64,000 nucleotides of DNA. It comes from Cryptomeria japonica. Taxonomy: Eukaryota; Streptophyta; Pinopsida; Cupressales; Cupressaceae. Below the pieces are notes generated by a model. It did not search any database and was not told the origin of the DNA. It worked only from the letters and a program-made list of their open reading frames with translations. The stretch is from NCBI RefSeq assembly GCF_030272615.1, contig NC_081405.1:610261065-610325064 (forward strand), in the 5' to 3' direction. Of this stretch, positions 33,409 through 44,175 are shown piece by piece (position 1 is the stretch's first letter; each line of letters starts with the position of its first letter). Both the position numbers and the translations under genes were made by a program.

Positions 33409-35593
33409 TTGTTGTGGGTTACACTTGACTACACAAATGGATTCTTTAGATCAAGATCTTTCCAATGATATATAATATGTCTATATTAGGGAAAAAGAAT
33501 AATCCCTCAGTCATCAATCTCTCAGATATGCAGGTCAGTTATTTAAATCATGCTTTTTCACTATAGTCACTTAACTTTTGCATTTTCCATATAGTCTGAA
33601 ACTATAAATTTAAACTTGACTTTAATTTTTTCCTCCTCTGCACTCTGCCACGTGTCACCTCTAGATTAGCTCCGGAGTCCCTTTATGCGCCACTAGTCTT
33701 GCCACCCAAGCACAATCAGACCTACCCTCTGACTTGGGCCCACTCTTTAATTTCACCAGGGTCACTTTCCTACCAGGTCCCACCACTTGGTCACCAAGTC
33801 ATGCTGATAGCCATTGAGCTACATTTTTTTGCGACTTGGCAACAGTCATTGATCAACTCACTCGTCCATTGGATGATCCTTGACTTGGTCAGCCTTTATC
33901 TCTTCTAAGTGGCTCCCTTCTATCACTTTGTCCATCCACACCATGTGTCAATGTTTGGTTCGCTTGTAGATCCACCTAACCGCCACATAGGCCTACCACT
34001 GGACCCAATCCCACCTTGGATCTTCTTCTTACACCCCACGTGGCACATCTTGATTTGTTCCAAGTCTCACCTAGACATCCACCTCAACTGCCACCTCACC
34101 AGTCGCCATGTCACATGCGATAACTAGTGAGGATCTTCATCTCGTGGTATAGTGACAACCATCAGATAGACCCAAACCTTCTTGGTCCTTAACACATGAG
34201 CTGCTTTCCATTTCCGCATGTGCTTAGTCGCCAAGTCGCAATGATATTTGGTGAGCATCTTTTCATCGCGGTATAGCGACCACCGTCGGATCTTTTGTAT
34301 CACCGTCCGATCTTCCTTTATCTACCTGACTCTTTACCTTGGCTGATCTGCTCCCTTCTCCCATGTGTCACCATGTGCCACCCCCTGATTCATTCTAACA
34401 TCTACCTGGGAACCACCTATCTACCGGGCCTGCCACAAATCAGCTTCTAGTTTTCCACCTAACCCACCTGGACCGCCAAGTCATCTTTGGTTTTGTTAAA
34501 ATATCATTCTTTTAGTGAAACTTCCTCTTCGGCTAGCCATTTTCATGTCTCATCAAAACCTTAGTTTCATTGACACCTTTTATGTTGATGAAACAGATGC
34601 CTTTGGTGAGTCCTTATGGTGATCCATCAAAGCCATGGTCTATTCGATATTCATTTTGATGACATGCCACCTTTGCTCCGCCATGTGGCACCTCCTCATT
34701 CATTCTAGGATCCCGATTGGCCACCATCTAACCTATCACGACCTCATCTGCCACCTCAATTCCACCGGACCTACCATTTCACTTTGGTTTGTTCACCATC
34801 AGTCTTTCGGCCAAACTTCCTCTTCAGCAAGCCATTCATATGTCTCATCAAACCTGCAGTTTCATCCATGCCCTTATTTTATCAACAGGACTAGTTGATA
34901 TTTCTTCGATGTGCCTTTGTTGATGGAAACAAGCTTTCGGTGATACCATTTAGAGGTTCATCATGGTCAAGGTCTTCTTGACATTCATTTTGATGGCATG
35001 CCACCTGTTTTGCCTCGTGTCACCATTGTCCGCCACTTGTCTACCACCTCATTAGTCACCAAGTCACAACGATTAACAATCGAGCACTTTCGCATAGTGG
35101 TATAGCGATGGACATCCAATCTTATGCAACCTCCTCACTTGTTAATTTCTCCTTTTACTACAAAATTTGGCTTCTTTGAGATGCACACGCACGCAGGGGC
35201 CCACCAACTCCTTAATCAGCCACTTGCCAAAAGCTCGTAAGCTTTGACACTAAGGATGTATGCGGCCATGTATTTAAGTATTAGAATGCTCCTCACCGCG
35301 ACCAATGTGGGATAAATGCTATCTTCATGCTCGGCGACTGAAAACGCTTGGAAGTTTCAAAAACCTTTTAAAACCCTCTTTGGTGCCCAAGTAAAATACT
35401 TTACATTGGTCGATTGCATTTTATCTAAGTTTATTTGCTTCCCATGTGCGATGCAGGGGATTTGGTGATACACTTGCCAAAAGAATTTGTCTGCAAGTTT
35501 AAATTGTTTTCCTTTTGCCCCATGTAGGGGATGATGCAGATGTCTTTTTTGAAATGGGCCTCTCAAATCATCAAAATTTAATGAGTCCCAACA
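33409..35593 (+). mobile_element. solo LTR inside the Tat element
   Basis: Begins TTGTTGTGGG and ends GAGTCCCAACA, so the ends are inverted (TGTTG-GGG / CCC-AACA). AATAC flanks it on both sides (33404-33408 and 35594-35598), as expected for a 5-bp target duplication. The right half matches 6368-9865. The middle is rich in CCACGTGG/CCACTTGTC motifs and ACCAATGTGGGATAAATGC. No internal region is present. The extra T before TGTTG makes the left end uncertain by one base. Confidence 0.65.
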
Positions 35594-35639
35594 AATACGA
35601 TGCTTTAATTTTTGTAGACACTACCATACATCTATGAGC

Positions 35640-37560
35640 ATACTGTTGGGCTCACCTTCTGAAGCCTTTGGGAGAAGATCCCAATGCTGACAGTGGGGGA
35701 GAGGGAGTTGCTGCATACAGTGGTCTTGTGGTATGCGATGAATACGTTAGCAATCTGGTTCCATTCTAGGATGTTGATGGCATTGACAAAGAGATGGGAT
35801 GCAAACACCTCGATGTTCCTTTACCTATTAGAGAGATGACAGTCACCCTCAAGGATTTATACTGCATCTTGTGCCTTCCCATCAGGGGGAGACTGTGAGA
35901 TATTGATCTGACCATATTGAGGAGGATTATAGGAGAGAGAGAAGGTGTATGCTATGGGGAGAGTGATGCTCGGTCAGACAAGGGGTTGTATCATGGTTAG
36001 CTAGAAGCTACACCCTACCAACGAGGTTCCATTAGTGAGGTGACTCATGATTGCGACCCTTGCATTAGTTGTGTGCCCTAATGGGCGCAACACACATATG
36101 CATGGATGACTCATCTACACTATCCAAGCGATGGAGAGACATAGGAGAGTATAATATTGGGGCTAGAGCATGCTTGTGCATCTCTATCATGACCTTGGGG
36201 AGTATGTATTTGGGCAGGGATACAGCCTGATGACATGCACACTACTACAAGTGTGGATGTTTGAGCATATTACCTACACTAGGCTAGGTGGAGCCCCTAT
36301 AGACTTAGTCCTAGAGGAGGCTAGGGTATTTTCTTCTCCACTTACCCACAAGTGGTGATTTGGCAATCTCATGCATTGGAGGTGGAGCTTAGACAAATTG
36401 ACAATGGACGAAGTCATATGGAGACCCTACCTTAGGATGTACATGTGGGCAGGGATACATAGACAGTTATTCAACATGCAAAGGAACCATCTACTAGAGG
36501 GATGGTACAACCACATAGTCATTTCCTTCTACTTTGACCAAGTCTAGTGATAGTTTGGGTTTGAGCAATGCATTCCTACTGATCTACCTATGTACATCTG
36601 ACACGCATGCATGATTCTAAGGCTAGGAGCCATTCCTAGGCCTACTAGTGATGAGATTGACATCAGAGATTTGGACAGGTTGGATTAGACCATTGCAACA
36701 GACTATAGAGATGATACGATCATGCACCAACTATAAATCACATGGTGGGGGAGGACATACCCTTGAGCCATCTTCCCAGCAGGCTTCCCTAGAGGGAACC
36801 CCAGACCATGGAGACAGATAGGCGATGGAGTGGGATCCAATACATTCGAGGAGGGCTCAGATGATCAGGCTAATGAAACAAGAGAGAAGGAGGTAGGTGG
36901 AGATAGAGATGATCCTAACATCAGAGAGGTAGATCAGGATGGAGATGATGAGGAGGAGGAGGAGGATGATTCAGATGTAGTTCTTCATCATTCCAGGGAG
37001 GACACCATAGCCCTAGACCCACCAAGCCTCCCATTATAGGTGGAGAGAGACCATATAAGGGGTTGTGATCCTAGTCCTCATCGGCCCATACCCACTATAT
37101 AGAGACTGTATGAGCATGAAGAGCCTAGCGGGTCCCAGTCTCAAGTAGTCTCTTTCCATGATCGCTACTAGCAAGACGGAGATCTAGGTAAGGTTTTTTA
37201 TTATTGATTAATGCATCTTACTTGTTTAGATTTGATGATACAGAATGCTACTGATAAAAATTTCTTTCTTGTAGCTACCATCCAGAAGTGGCATTCTCTT
37301 ATTCAAAATGCAGTGACAGACCTCATCGTTACCGCACACATTTTGAGTTCCTCACAGATAGCGCACAGATCCTAGAGGAGTGCAGGATGCCACAAGGACT
37401 TTTTCTCCCCTATTCATATGGAGATGGAGGTCCTATGAGAGAGATTACAAAAGATAGAGTGTGACCTAGCAGCATCACAAATAGAGGCAGCCACATACCA
37501 TAGGATTATGATGGAGAGGGATCACAGGAGTTCCTCACGGAGTCACTCACAATCCATATC
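35640..37560 (+). pseudogene. PMD protein, decayed, antisense to the Tat element
   Basis: Plus-strand PMD homologue. It reads IREMTVTLKDLYCILCLPIRGRL (about 35829), then after a frameshift VVCPNGRNTH, MLVHLYHDLGEYVFGQGYS (36170), HITYTRLGG, WRWSLDKLTMDEVIWRPYL (36378), FGFEQCIPTDLPMYI, an acidic stretch (DQDGDDEEEEEDDSD, about 36940), and a C-terminal coiled coil (RLQKIECDLAASQ) after a likely intron. About a dozen in-frame stops; two are TAA. Compared with the PMD pseudogene at 1563-3561 it shares the domain order but little close sequence, so capture or descent is not recent. It lies between integrase and the 3' LTR, antisense, a position known for extra ORFs in Tat elements. Confidence 0.75.
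37188..37274 (+). other. probable intron of the PMD pseudogene
   Basis: GTAAGG at the left edge and TTTCTTTCTTGTAG at the right edge, 87 bp. It separates the acidic part from the C-terminal coiled-coil part. An intron antisense to a retrotransposon fits capture of a gene in reverse orientation, since a sense-strand intron would be spliced out on retrotransposition. Confidence 0.5.
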
Positions 37561-38191
37561 ATGATATGCCCCCATGGGGTCACCCCCACGGCTAGATCAA
37601 GAGGGGGAATCTAGCCACCATCCTCTAGCTACAAGTCCTAGGGATAGGAGATGATCTTGCTATATTGATGTATATATTATGATACTCATGGATATGTTAT
37701 TTTAATGCTTAAACAATATATGCATTTCTTAGATTAGAAGTAACATATTTAGTGATGAACATGTATGTCTAATTTAATTTCCATGCGATTTATTTCTCAA
37801 TGCTTCATGATTAAATTGATACATGTGTGATTTAATTAAACAATTAAGTATTTAATTAAATGCTACTTTGACGATGTAAAATAAGAATGTATTATGCCTA
37901 AGAACTATATGACTAATTTGATTTAATTATCTCCAATTAAACACAACATGATATAATTCTACTTAACACATAAGAAATTGTATAACATGCTAGCACATAT
38001 TAAATGTAAATCTATTACAATTTATATAAAAGAATCCAAGACAAACAATAAAGTAATGTAGAACAAACAATATAACATCATTTAATCCTACATACTTTAA
38101 TTAAGACATGCTAACATATTACCCAATTTTGAAGAAAGAAAAGCTACAGAGAGAGAACATAAAGTAGAGAGAGAGAGAGAGGAAAAGAGAA
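37561..38191. other. AT-rich spacer between PMD pseudogene and integrase
   Basis: No supported gene. ATTTAATTAAA runs near 37800-37930 and a short GA microsatellite near 38165-38185. Confidence 0.5.
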
Positions 38192-39445
38192 CTAGGCATA
38201 GTATCTACGAAGGTACATAGCATTCATGTGTTCCTTGACAGGCGTACCTTCCACATCTTCAATCTTGTTAGCACCCGATCCATAGACTTTAATAACAATT
38301 TCTAATCCAAGCCAATTAGGGCTAAATTTTCCTTTCTCCTTAGGTAAGGTATTCACGTTACGCTGATTCTCGTAAAGGACAAAATCACCTACCAAGAAGG
38401 AATGTTGAATAACCTTATCATTGTCGCTTTGTTGCAAAGTTTTATGATATGCTTGAATATGCTTGAGGGCATTTATATGTCATTCATCGAGCATCTCAAG
38501 TTGTTGAAGTCTTTTCTCTCTATAGGAATCATCATCGACTATACCCCAAAGAGAAACTCTCAAAGAAGGAATTTCTAACTCCAAAGGCATAAAGGAATCA
38601 ACACCATAAACAAGATTATAAGGAGTGCAACCCATAGAAACACGTACACTCATGTGATAGGCCCAAAGAGCATAGATTAATTGAGTAGGGCAATCCTTAC
38701 CATGCTTGTTTACAGTCTTTCAAAGAATTTGTTCAATTATCCTATTAGAAGACTCATCTTGACCATTTGATTGAGGATAATAAGGCATAGAAAATTTATG
38801 TGGAATATGATATTTATTGAGAAACTTCTTCACATCCTTATTTTTGAATGACGCTCCATTATCCGAAAATAAGGTGGAAGGTATCCTGAATCGGGAAATA
38901 ATGTTTTCCAAAATGAATTGAAAAATTACTTCAGCGGTAGTGGATCGAAGAAGAACGACTTCCACTCACTTCATAAAGTAATGAGTTGTAGTTATGATGA
39001 AGGCATGCCCTTGAGATGAAGGAGGAGATGTTTTACCAATGAGATCCAAACCCCATGTAGAAAAGGGCCAAGACACCACTTGAGATTGAAGTTCCTGGGT
39101 AGGGGCATGGATCAAATTGCTATGTTGCTAACATTGGTGACATTTTTTAACAAACGCAAAGGAATCCTTTTCCATGGTTTGCCAATAATATCGCATTCAG
39201 AGAAATCTATGAACTAAAGATCTACCCCCAAAAGCCCCCCCACAAGCACTTGAATGTGCTTCCTCAAAAGCAATAGGGATTTCAATCTTTTTTAGGAATT
39301 GAAGGAGAAGACCATTATAACCCCTCCTATAAAGAACATTAGAAAGGATAATGTATCTAGCAGCCAATTTGTGAATCCTAACCCCAGTATTCTTATTCGT
39401 GGAGTTAGGAAAGGTACCATTACTCAAATATCTCATGATATGCAA
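38192..39445 (-). pseudogene. Tat integrase
   Basis: Minus-strand integrase in several pieces. N-terminal zinc-binding part: LYRRGYNGLLLQFL and EEAHSSACGGAFGG (about 39280). Catalytic core: GLDLIG with the first Asp (about 39050), LFSDNGASFKNKD with the second Asp (about 38850) and NGQDESSNRIIEQIL with the Glu (about 38750). C-terminal part ends VKEHMNAMYLRRYYA at 38192. The DDE residues are all still coded, but stops and frame breaks between the pieces make it non-functional. Confidence 0.85.
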
Positions 39446-39960
39446 CTACCATTCATTAGAATCTATAATGCAAGAGTACACCACATCACCTGGATTATCA
39501 ACACTAGCCAGGGTAGTGAGGTTGTGAATAGTGAATTTAAGATCTACCAAGGGGTCCTCTAGAGACACAAGAGAGGCAACACATGCAATCGCATTAGCAT
39601 GTCGATTATCTTTTCGAGGAACGGGCTCCATGATATAAGAATCAAATTTTTCCAACAAGGATATAGCTAGATCTCTATATTGTGATAATTTGTCTTGCTT
39701 AGATTGATAAACTCCTATCACTTGTCTTATGATTAGTTGAGAAACTCCATAAATATGTAGATGTTTCACATTCAATGCCAAGTCTGCTTTAATTCTAGCT
39801 AAAAGAGACTCATATTCAGTAGTGTTGTTGGTACATAAGAAATTGAAATGATATGATAAAGGAATAGGCTTCTTTTTAGGAGAGATTAGGACCACCCCTA
39901 CCCCCAATCCTGTACGACACTTGGAGCCATCAAGGTAAAATTCCCAAGTCTCATCAACCT
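39446..39960 (-). pseudogene. Tat second (archaeal-type) RNase H
   Basis: Reads WEFYLDGSKCRTG (about 39930), then GVGVVLISPKK, NNTTEYESLLARIKADLAL, LHIYGVSQLIIRQV and ending RKDNRHANAIACVASL. Catalytic positions appear as D in YLDGS, E in TEYESL, and D in DNRHANAIA; the third-position D of the usual GDSQL motif is changed to GVSQL. A second RNase H after the first is a hallmark of the Tat lineage. Confidence 0.8.
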
Positions 39961-39972
39961 CAATGGAAAAAC

Positions 39973-40533
39973 CTATTCATTGGGAAAGGACTTTGGATTA
40001 GGTAGGGAGAAGGATGAAGGAGCATCAAATAAGTGATCAGTCAATGCTTGACCCTTTATTGCCTTTTGTGAGACAAAATTAAGGTCAAACTTGGTCAACA
40101 TCATAACCCACTTAGCTAAGCATCTAGAAAGGTCAGTTTTGGAAAAAGGATATTTAAGAGGATCAAATGTAATGATAACATGGACCTCAGCATACAAGAG
40201 ATAATGCCACAACTTTTGGGTTGCAAATACTAAAGCAAGGCACTATCTTTCTACAGTAGAATATCGGACTTCGTAACCAAGTAGAGTGTGGCTTATGTAA
40301 TAAATTGGGCATTCTCTACCATCCTTATCACATTGTGCCAATAGGGTTACAAGAGCTTGAGGGGAAGCAGTGGTGCACAAAAGGAAAGGCTTAGTAGGAT
40401 CAATAGGTTGAAGAATAGGAGGAATGGCCAAATAGGTTTTTAGGTCTTCAAATGCTTGATGACAATCGTCATTCCATTGGAAAGTGATATTCTTTTTAAA
40501 GAAATTGTGTGAACGAAAAGGTAGGATCTGCAA
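39973..40533 (-). pseudogene. Tat first RNase H
   Basis: Reads FFKKNITFQWNDDCHQAFED, PFLLCTTASPQALVTLLAQ, IYYISHTLLGYEVRYSTVER, then after a stop HYLLYAEVHVIITFDPLKY. The usual Asp of LYISASD-type motifs is replaced (LLCTTAS), which suggests loss of activity, common for this domain in Tat elements. Confidence 0.75.
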
Positions 40534-40570
40534 GTTGAAAAATGAACCTACAAATAGCTTGGATCTTTCC

Positions 40571-41317
40571 TTACAAACTTTTTAGTTGGGAGACATTCTT
40601 AGGAGGTGGCATGTAAAAAATAGCATCTATCTTCTTTGTATCCACCTCAATGCCATGATGTGAAACTATGAATCCTAATAGTTTTCCACTATCCACATAA
40701 AAAAGACATTTTTGAGGTTTCAAACGCATGTTATACTTATGAATTCTCTCAAAGATTTGACGAAGGATCTTAACATGATCTATATGAAGAACGGATTTGG
40801 CTAAGATGTCATCAATGTAATCTTCTAAGGTCTTATGCATATATTCATGGAAGAGGAGACTCATAGCACACTGATAAGTTGCACTTGCATTTTCCATTCC
40901 AAAAGGCATCACAACCCAACAAAACATACCCCAAGGGGTGGTAAAAGAAATTTTATATTGATCTTGAGGATTAATGAAGATTTGATTATATCTTGAGAAA
41001 CCATCCATAAAGGATAATAAAGCATGACCTGCTACAAAATCCATTATAATATTGATATTTGAGGGAGGAAAGTCATCTCTTAAAGAGGCCTTGTTTAAAT
41101 CATGAAAATCTGTACACATCCTAGTCTTATTTTCAGCCTTAGCCATAGCCACAATGTTTGAAATCCATGAGGAATAATCGATAGGATTAATGAATCCAGC
41201 ATCCAATGGTTTTTCAATCTCATCTTTACCAATAAATGCCACTTTAGGTTGAATCTTTTGAATCTTTTGCTTCACATGTTTATCATCAGGAATTAGGTCA
41301 ATGTTATGAGTGAACAA
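40571..41317 (-). pseudogene. Tat reverse transcriptase
   Basis: 248 codons without a stop. Motifs in order: KHVKQKIQKIQP, AGFINPIDYSSWISNIV, RMCTDFHDLNKAS, SFMDGFSRYNQI (motif A with Asp), PFGMENASATYQ (motif B), EDYIDDILAKS (motif C with the YxDD-type IDD), HKYNMRLKPQKC and KLLGFIVSHHGIEVD. All catalytic Asp residues are kept. This is the best-preserved domain of the element. Confidence 0.9.
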
Positions 41318-41515
41318 CCTTAGGATCTATGCCAGGCATGTCAGAATATATCCAAGCAAATATCTTAGGGAATTCATGTAATAACTTGGCATATTATTTT
41401 TGCTCTTCTTCATCAAGACATTTCCCTATCTTGATGATTTTATCTTCAACACAAGGATCAATCTTAATATCAATGGTGACATTTATTAGGAGATTGCTTT
41501 GTCGAGGAGCATATT

Positions 41516-41938
41516 TTAATTGGAGAATTTTTTAACTATCTCATCGTTATTTCTTTCTTTCCCAAAGTAAACTTTTTTATTTAGACAACTAGGAAAACCA
41601 CGGTTATGGTGATAACGAGGAAGGTTGTCATAAGCTCCAAAAAATTCAGCTAAGGAATCATTGGTAGAAAAAACATCCAAAGCAAAGACACAAGAAGGGT
41701 CACAATCAATATATTCTAGATATTTTAGCGAGAGAGAAGCAGAAATGACATTAACACTAATAGATGGTCTCTTAGAAGCTTTAGTACACTTGAAAGGATC
41801 ATAACCAAGCCCAAATTTCATATCACAAAATTTTTTTTCCAAGGGAAGCTTAATCCCTTGCTCTGGAGCACCACATCCATTTCTATTATATCCGCACCTA
41901 GCTAGGATGTGAAAACTAGGACCATAAAGGTTAGTCAT
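41516..41938 (-). pseudogene. Tat protease-RT linker region
   Basis: 140-codon frame with a G-rich linker motif (GYNRNGCGAPEQGIKLPLE, then KFGLGYDPFK) resembling the segment between protease and reverse transcriptase in Tat elements. No enzyme motif. Confidence 0.5.
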
Positions 41939-42016
41939 TTCTGAAGAAGAAGGAAGATTTTCATAAAGTGAAGAATCAAAATCCTCTAGATTAGAAACTA
42001 AGGGAGATAGAATCTA

Positions 42017-42538
42017 ACAAGCCACCACAAAGTTATTTCCTAATGGCCTAGACAAAGTGGATTGCATTTTAGGTTCTTCTTCTTCTTTCTTCTTTTAGAC
42101 CTTAGGTTCTCTAGGGAAAATTGTGTATTCCAATATGAAAGTAAGATTGAAATCAAGGGATTCCCAATCATCTTCTACAAGAACCTTCTCAGGAGAAAAG
42201 GTTTCCTTAGTATTAGAGTTGAGCTGAGAAGATTCACCCTCAACAACCTTAGGTCACACTAAGGGAGTTGGAATCTGAGAAGCCACCACAAAGTTATTAC
42301 TTAATGGCCTAGACAAAGTGGATTGCATTTTAGGTTCTTCTTCTTCTTTCTTCTTTTAGACCTTATGTTCTCTAGGGCAAATTATGTATTCCCCTACGAA
42401 AGTAGGATTGAAATCAAGGGATTCCCAATCATCTTCTGCAAGAACCTTCTCAGGAGAAAAGGTGTCCTTAGTAGTAGAGTTGAGCTGGGAAGATTCACCC
42501 TCAACAACCTTAGGTCCTCTTGAGGAAGTATTGGGAAT
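42017..42538 (-). repeat. tandem duplication of ~261 bp in the Tat linker
   Basis: Two copies, about 42017-42277 and 42278-42538, each with AAGCCACCACAAAGTTATT, GGCCTAGACAAAGTGGATTG and AAGGGATTCCCAATCATCTT. They differ at roughly one base in 15-20. The unit length is a multiple of three, so the duplication kept the frame. Confidence 0.9.
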
Positions 42539-43100
42539 CAATTCAAATATATGAGATAGGTTTGATGAAGTGGTCACACTAATTGTAGTGGAAGCTTTAG
42601 AGGAATTATCTAAGATTATTGGGGAAGAATTGATTGAAGAGGATTTAGAACTTGATATTTGTAAACAAGTCTGGAATCTTATGTCACCTAGCAAGCTATA
42701 TGTTTTATTGTTGTAAATAAATTTAATTTCCCTATGCAATGTAGAGGGAACAACTTGCATGCTATGAATCCAAGGTCTCCCTAGAAAAAAGTTGTATGTC
42801 AATTATCCAAACATGACATGGATAGGTGTGGGTAAAGTAACAAGACCTACCTTAATAGGCAAGATGATGATACCTAATGAAGATTTAGCAACATTATCGA
42901 ATCCACAGATGGTGAGAGAATCGAGCTTAATAAGAGATGTATCAGCATTGATCCTATGCAACTAGTTAATACTACAAAAATTAAGGTCGGAACCATTTTC
43001 CACTAGTGTTCATCTTATCACACTATCATTTATAATAACCACAATCATTATGGGATCATATTATTGTCAAATTTTAGTAGAGGGAAGCTCATCTTGTGTA
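42356..43100 (-). pseudogene. Tat aspartic protease region
   Basis: Minus-strand frame with ENGSDLNFCSIN (about 42990), LDSLTICGFD, and FFLGRPWIHSMQVVPSTLHREIKF (about 42790). LGRPWIH and STLHxxIKF are typical of Tat protease. The active-site triad, normally D(N/G/S)GS, reads ENGS here, an Asp to Glu change. There are stops between the motifs. Confidence 0.7.
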
Positions 43101-43199
43101 AATCCAATCTGAGCCTTGGGTGTTGTAATTGAGTTAATCAAGGAAGCCATATTATTGGATGTCACTCTGGATGGGTCATTCAATATTTTTAAGAAATCT

Positions 43200-43840
43200 T
43201 ATAGCATTCCTTGATGACTCGAGGAACTTTTAATCAAATCCCAAAGGGATATCTTGGCAGGAGTAGCTTTAAGTTTCTCAACAAGATCATATTTCTTACC
43301 AAAATTTTATGAAATGCGAGGTACTTGAGGAAGAATGAGTTGAAGATGAAGTAGAGAAGTTGGAACAATTGGAGGAGGATTAGGTTGCCAATTGTTTCTT
43401 GTGTTATAGGTATGGGTAACTATATTATAATTCTTCTTAGTTAGTTGTCTAGCATATCTATAAGGATTCTTAGTGGGATTCCTTCCTTGAACCATAAGGA
43501 TAGGTTTGTTAGAAAGAGATGAAGTTGGAGAAGGACAACCACCTTGGACAACAAAAAGAGGTTTTCTATGTTCATTCATATTGATCATATTTATTAACCT
43601 TTTAGATACATTATTCTTGTTTGAAAGTTTAGGCAAATATATAAAGTTATCAAAGGCATCATCCAATAAAGCATGGTCATAGTGATTGAAAGGTTTATCT
43701 TTGGACTCAAATGGAGACATAAAATCATAGAGGGAATTATGAGAGTCAACCATGTTTCTAGATCTAGTGGAGGATTTTATAGGAATGTACCTATGAGAGG
43801 AATCATTCAACCTATCTTTCTCATAACCATGAAATCGCAT
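43200..43840 (-). pseudogene. Tat gag remnant (C-terminal part)
   Basis: The frame ends with KYDLVEKLKATPAKISLWDLI, a motif of the gag C-terminus in Tat elements (about 43260). The region before it has no capsid (retrotransposon gag) domain, and only about 335 bases separate it from the primer site, so most of gag is gone. Confidence 0.5.
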
Positions 43841-44151
43841 AGTTACAAGGTTGATTACTTTTTAGCAAAATGAGGGTTAAGAAGCCTTAGGGGTCAAAAA
43901 ATCTTCTAGAGATTCAATGAATTCATCCTTACTAAACTCATAATCAACATAATTGCATACATCATCAAAGGAATGAACATCTTGCAAATAGAAATATAAC
44001 ATTTTGAAATGAAAATTGCATGAAACTTAAACACACAATGCAAGGAAAATGAAAGAAATCTCTCTTTTTTTTTCCTTTTTTTTTTGGTTTTGAAAGAAAA
44101 TGAAATAAACTAGATCTAGATCTATCAATGCAATGCAATGCCATGAAATTG

Positions 44152-44171
44152 GATTCACGTCGGGTTCACCA
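44152..44171 (-). promoter_or_regulatory. Tat primer binding site, tRNA-Trp
   Basis: On the minus strand TGGTGAACCCGACGTGAATC, four bases inside the 5' LTR. It is the complement of GATTCACGTCGGGTTCACCA, which fits the T-arm and acceptor end of plant nuclear tRNA-Trp plus CCA as I remember it. Confidence 0.8.
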
Positions 44172-44175
44172 AATA

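Noticed and set aside
41329-41535. Plus-strand ORF next to the Tat reverse transcriptase
   Set aside because: Antisense to the pol region and without any domain.
42062-42523. Two similar plus-strand ORFs of 66 codons
   Set aside because: They are antisense shadows of the duplicated Tat linker.
44152-44175. Sequence resembling a tRNA 3' end
   Set aside because: Only the 3' 20 bases match, next to an LTR. It is a primer binding site, not a tRNA gene.
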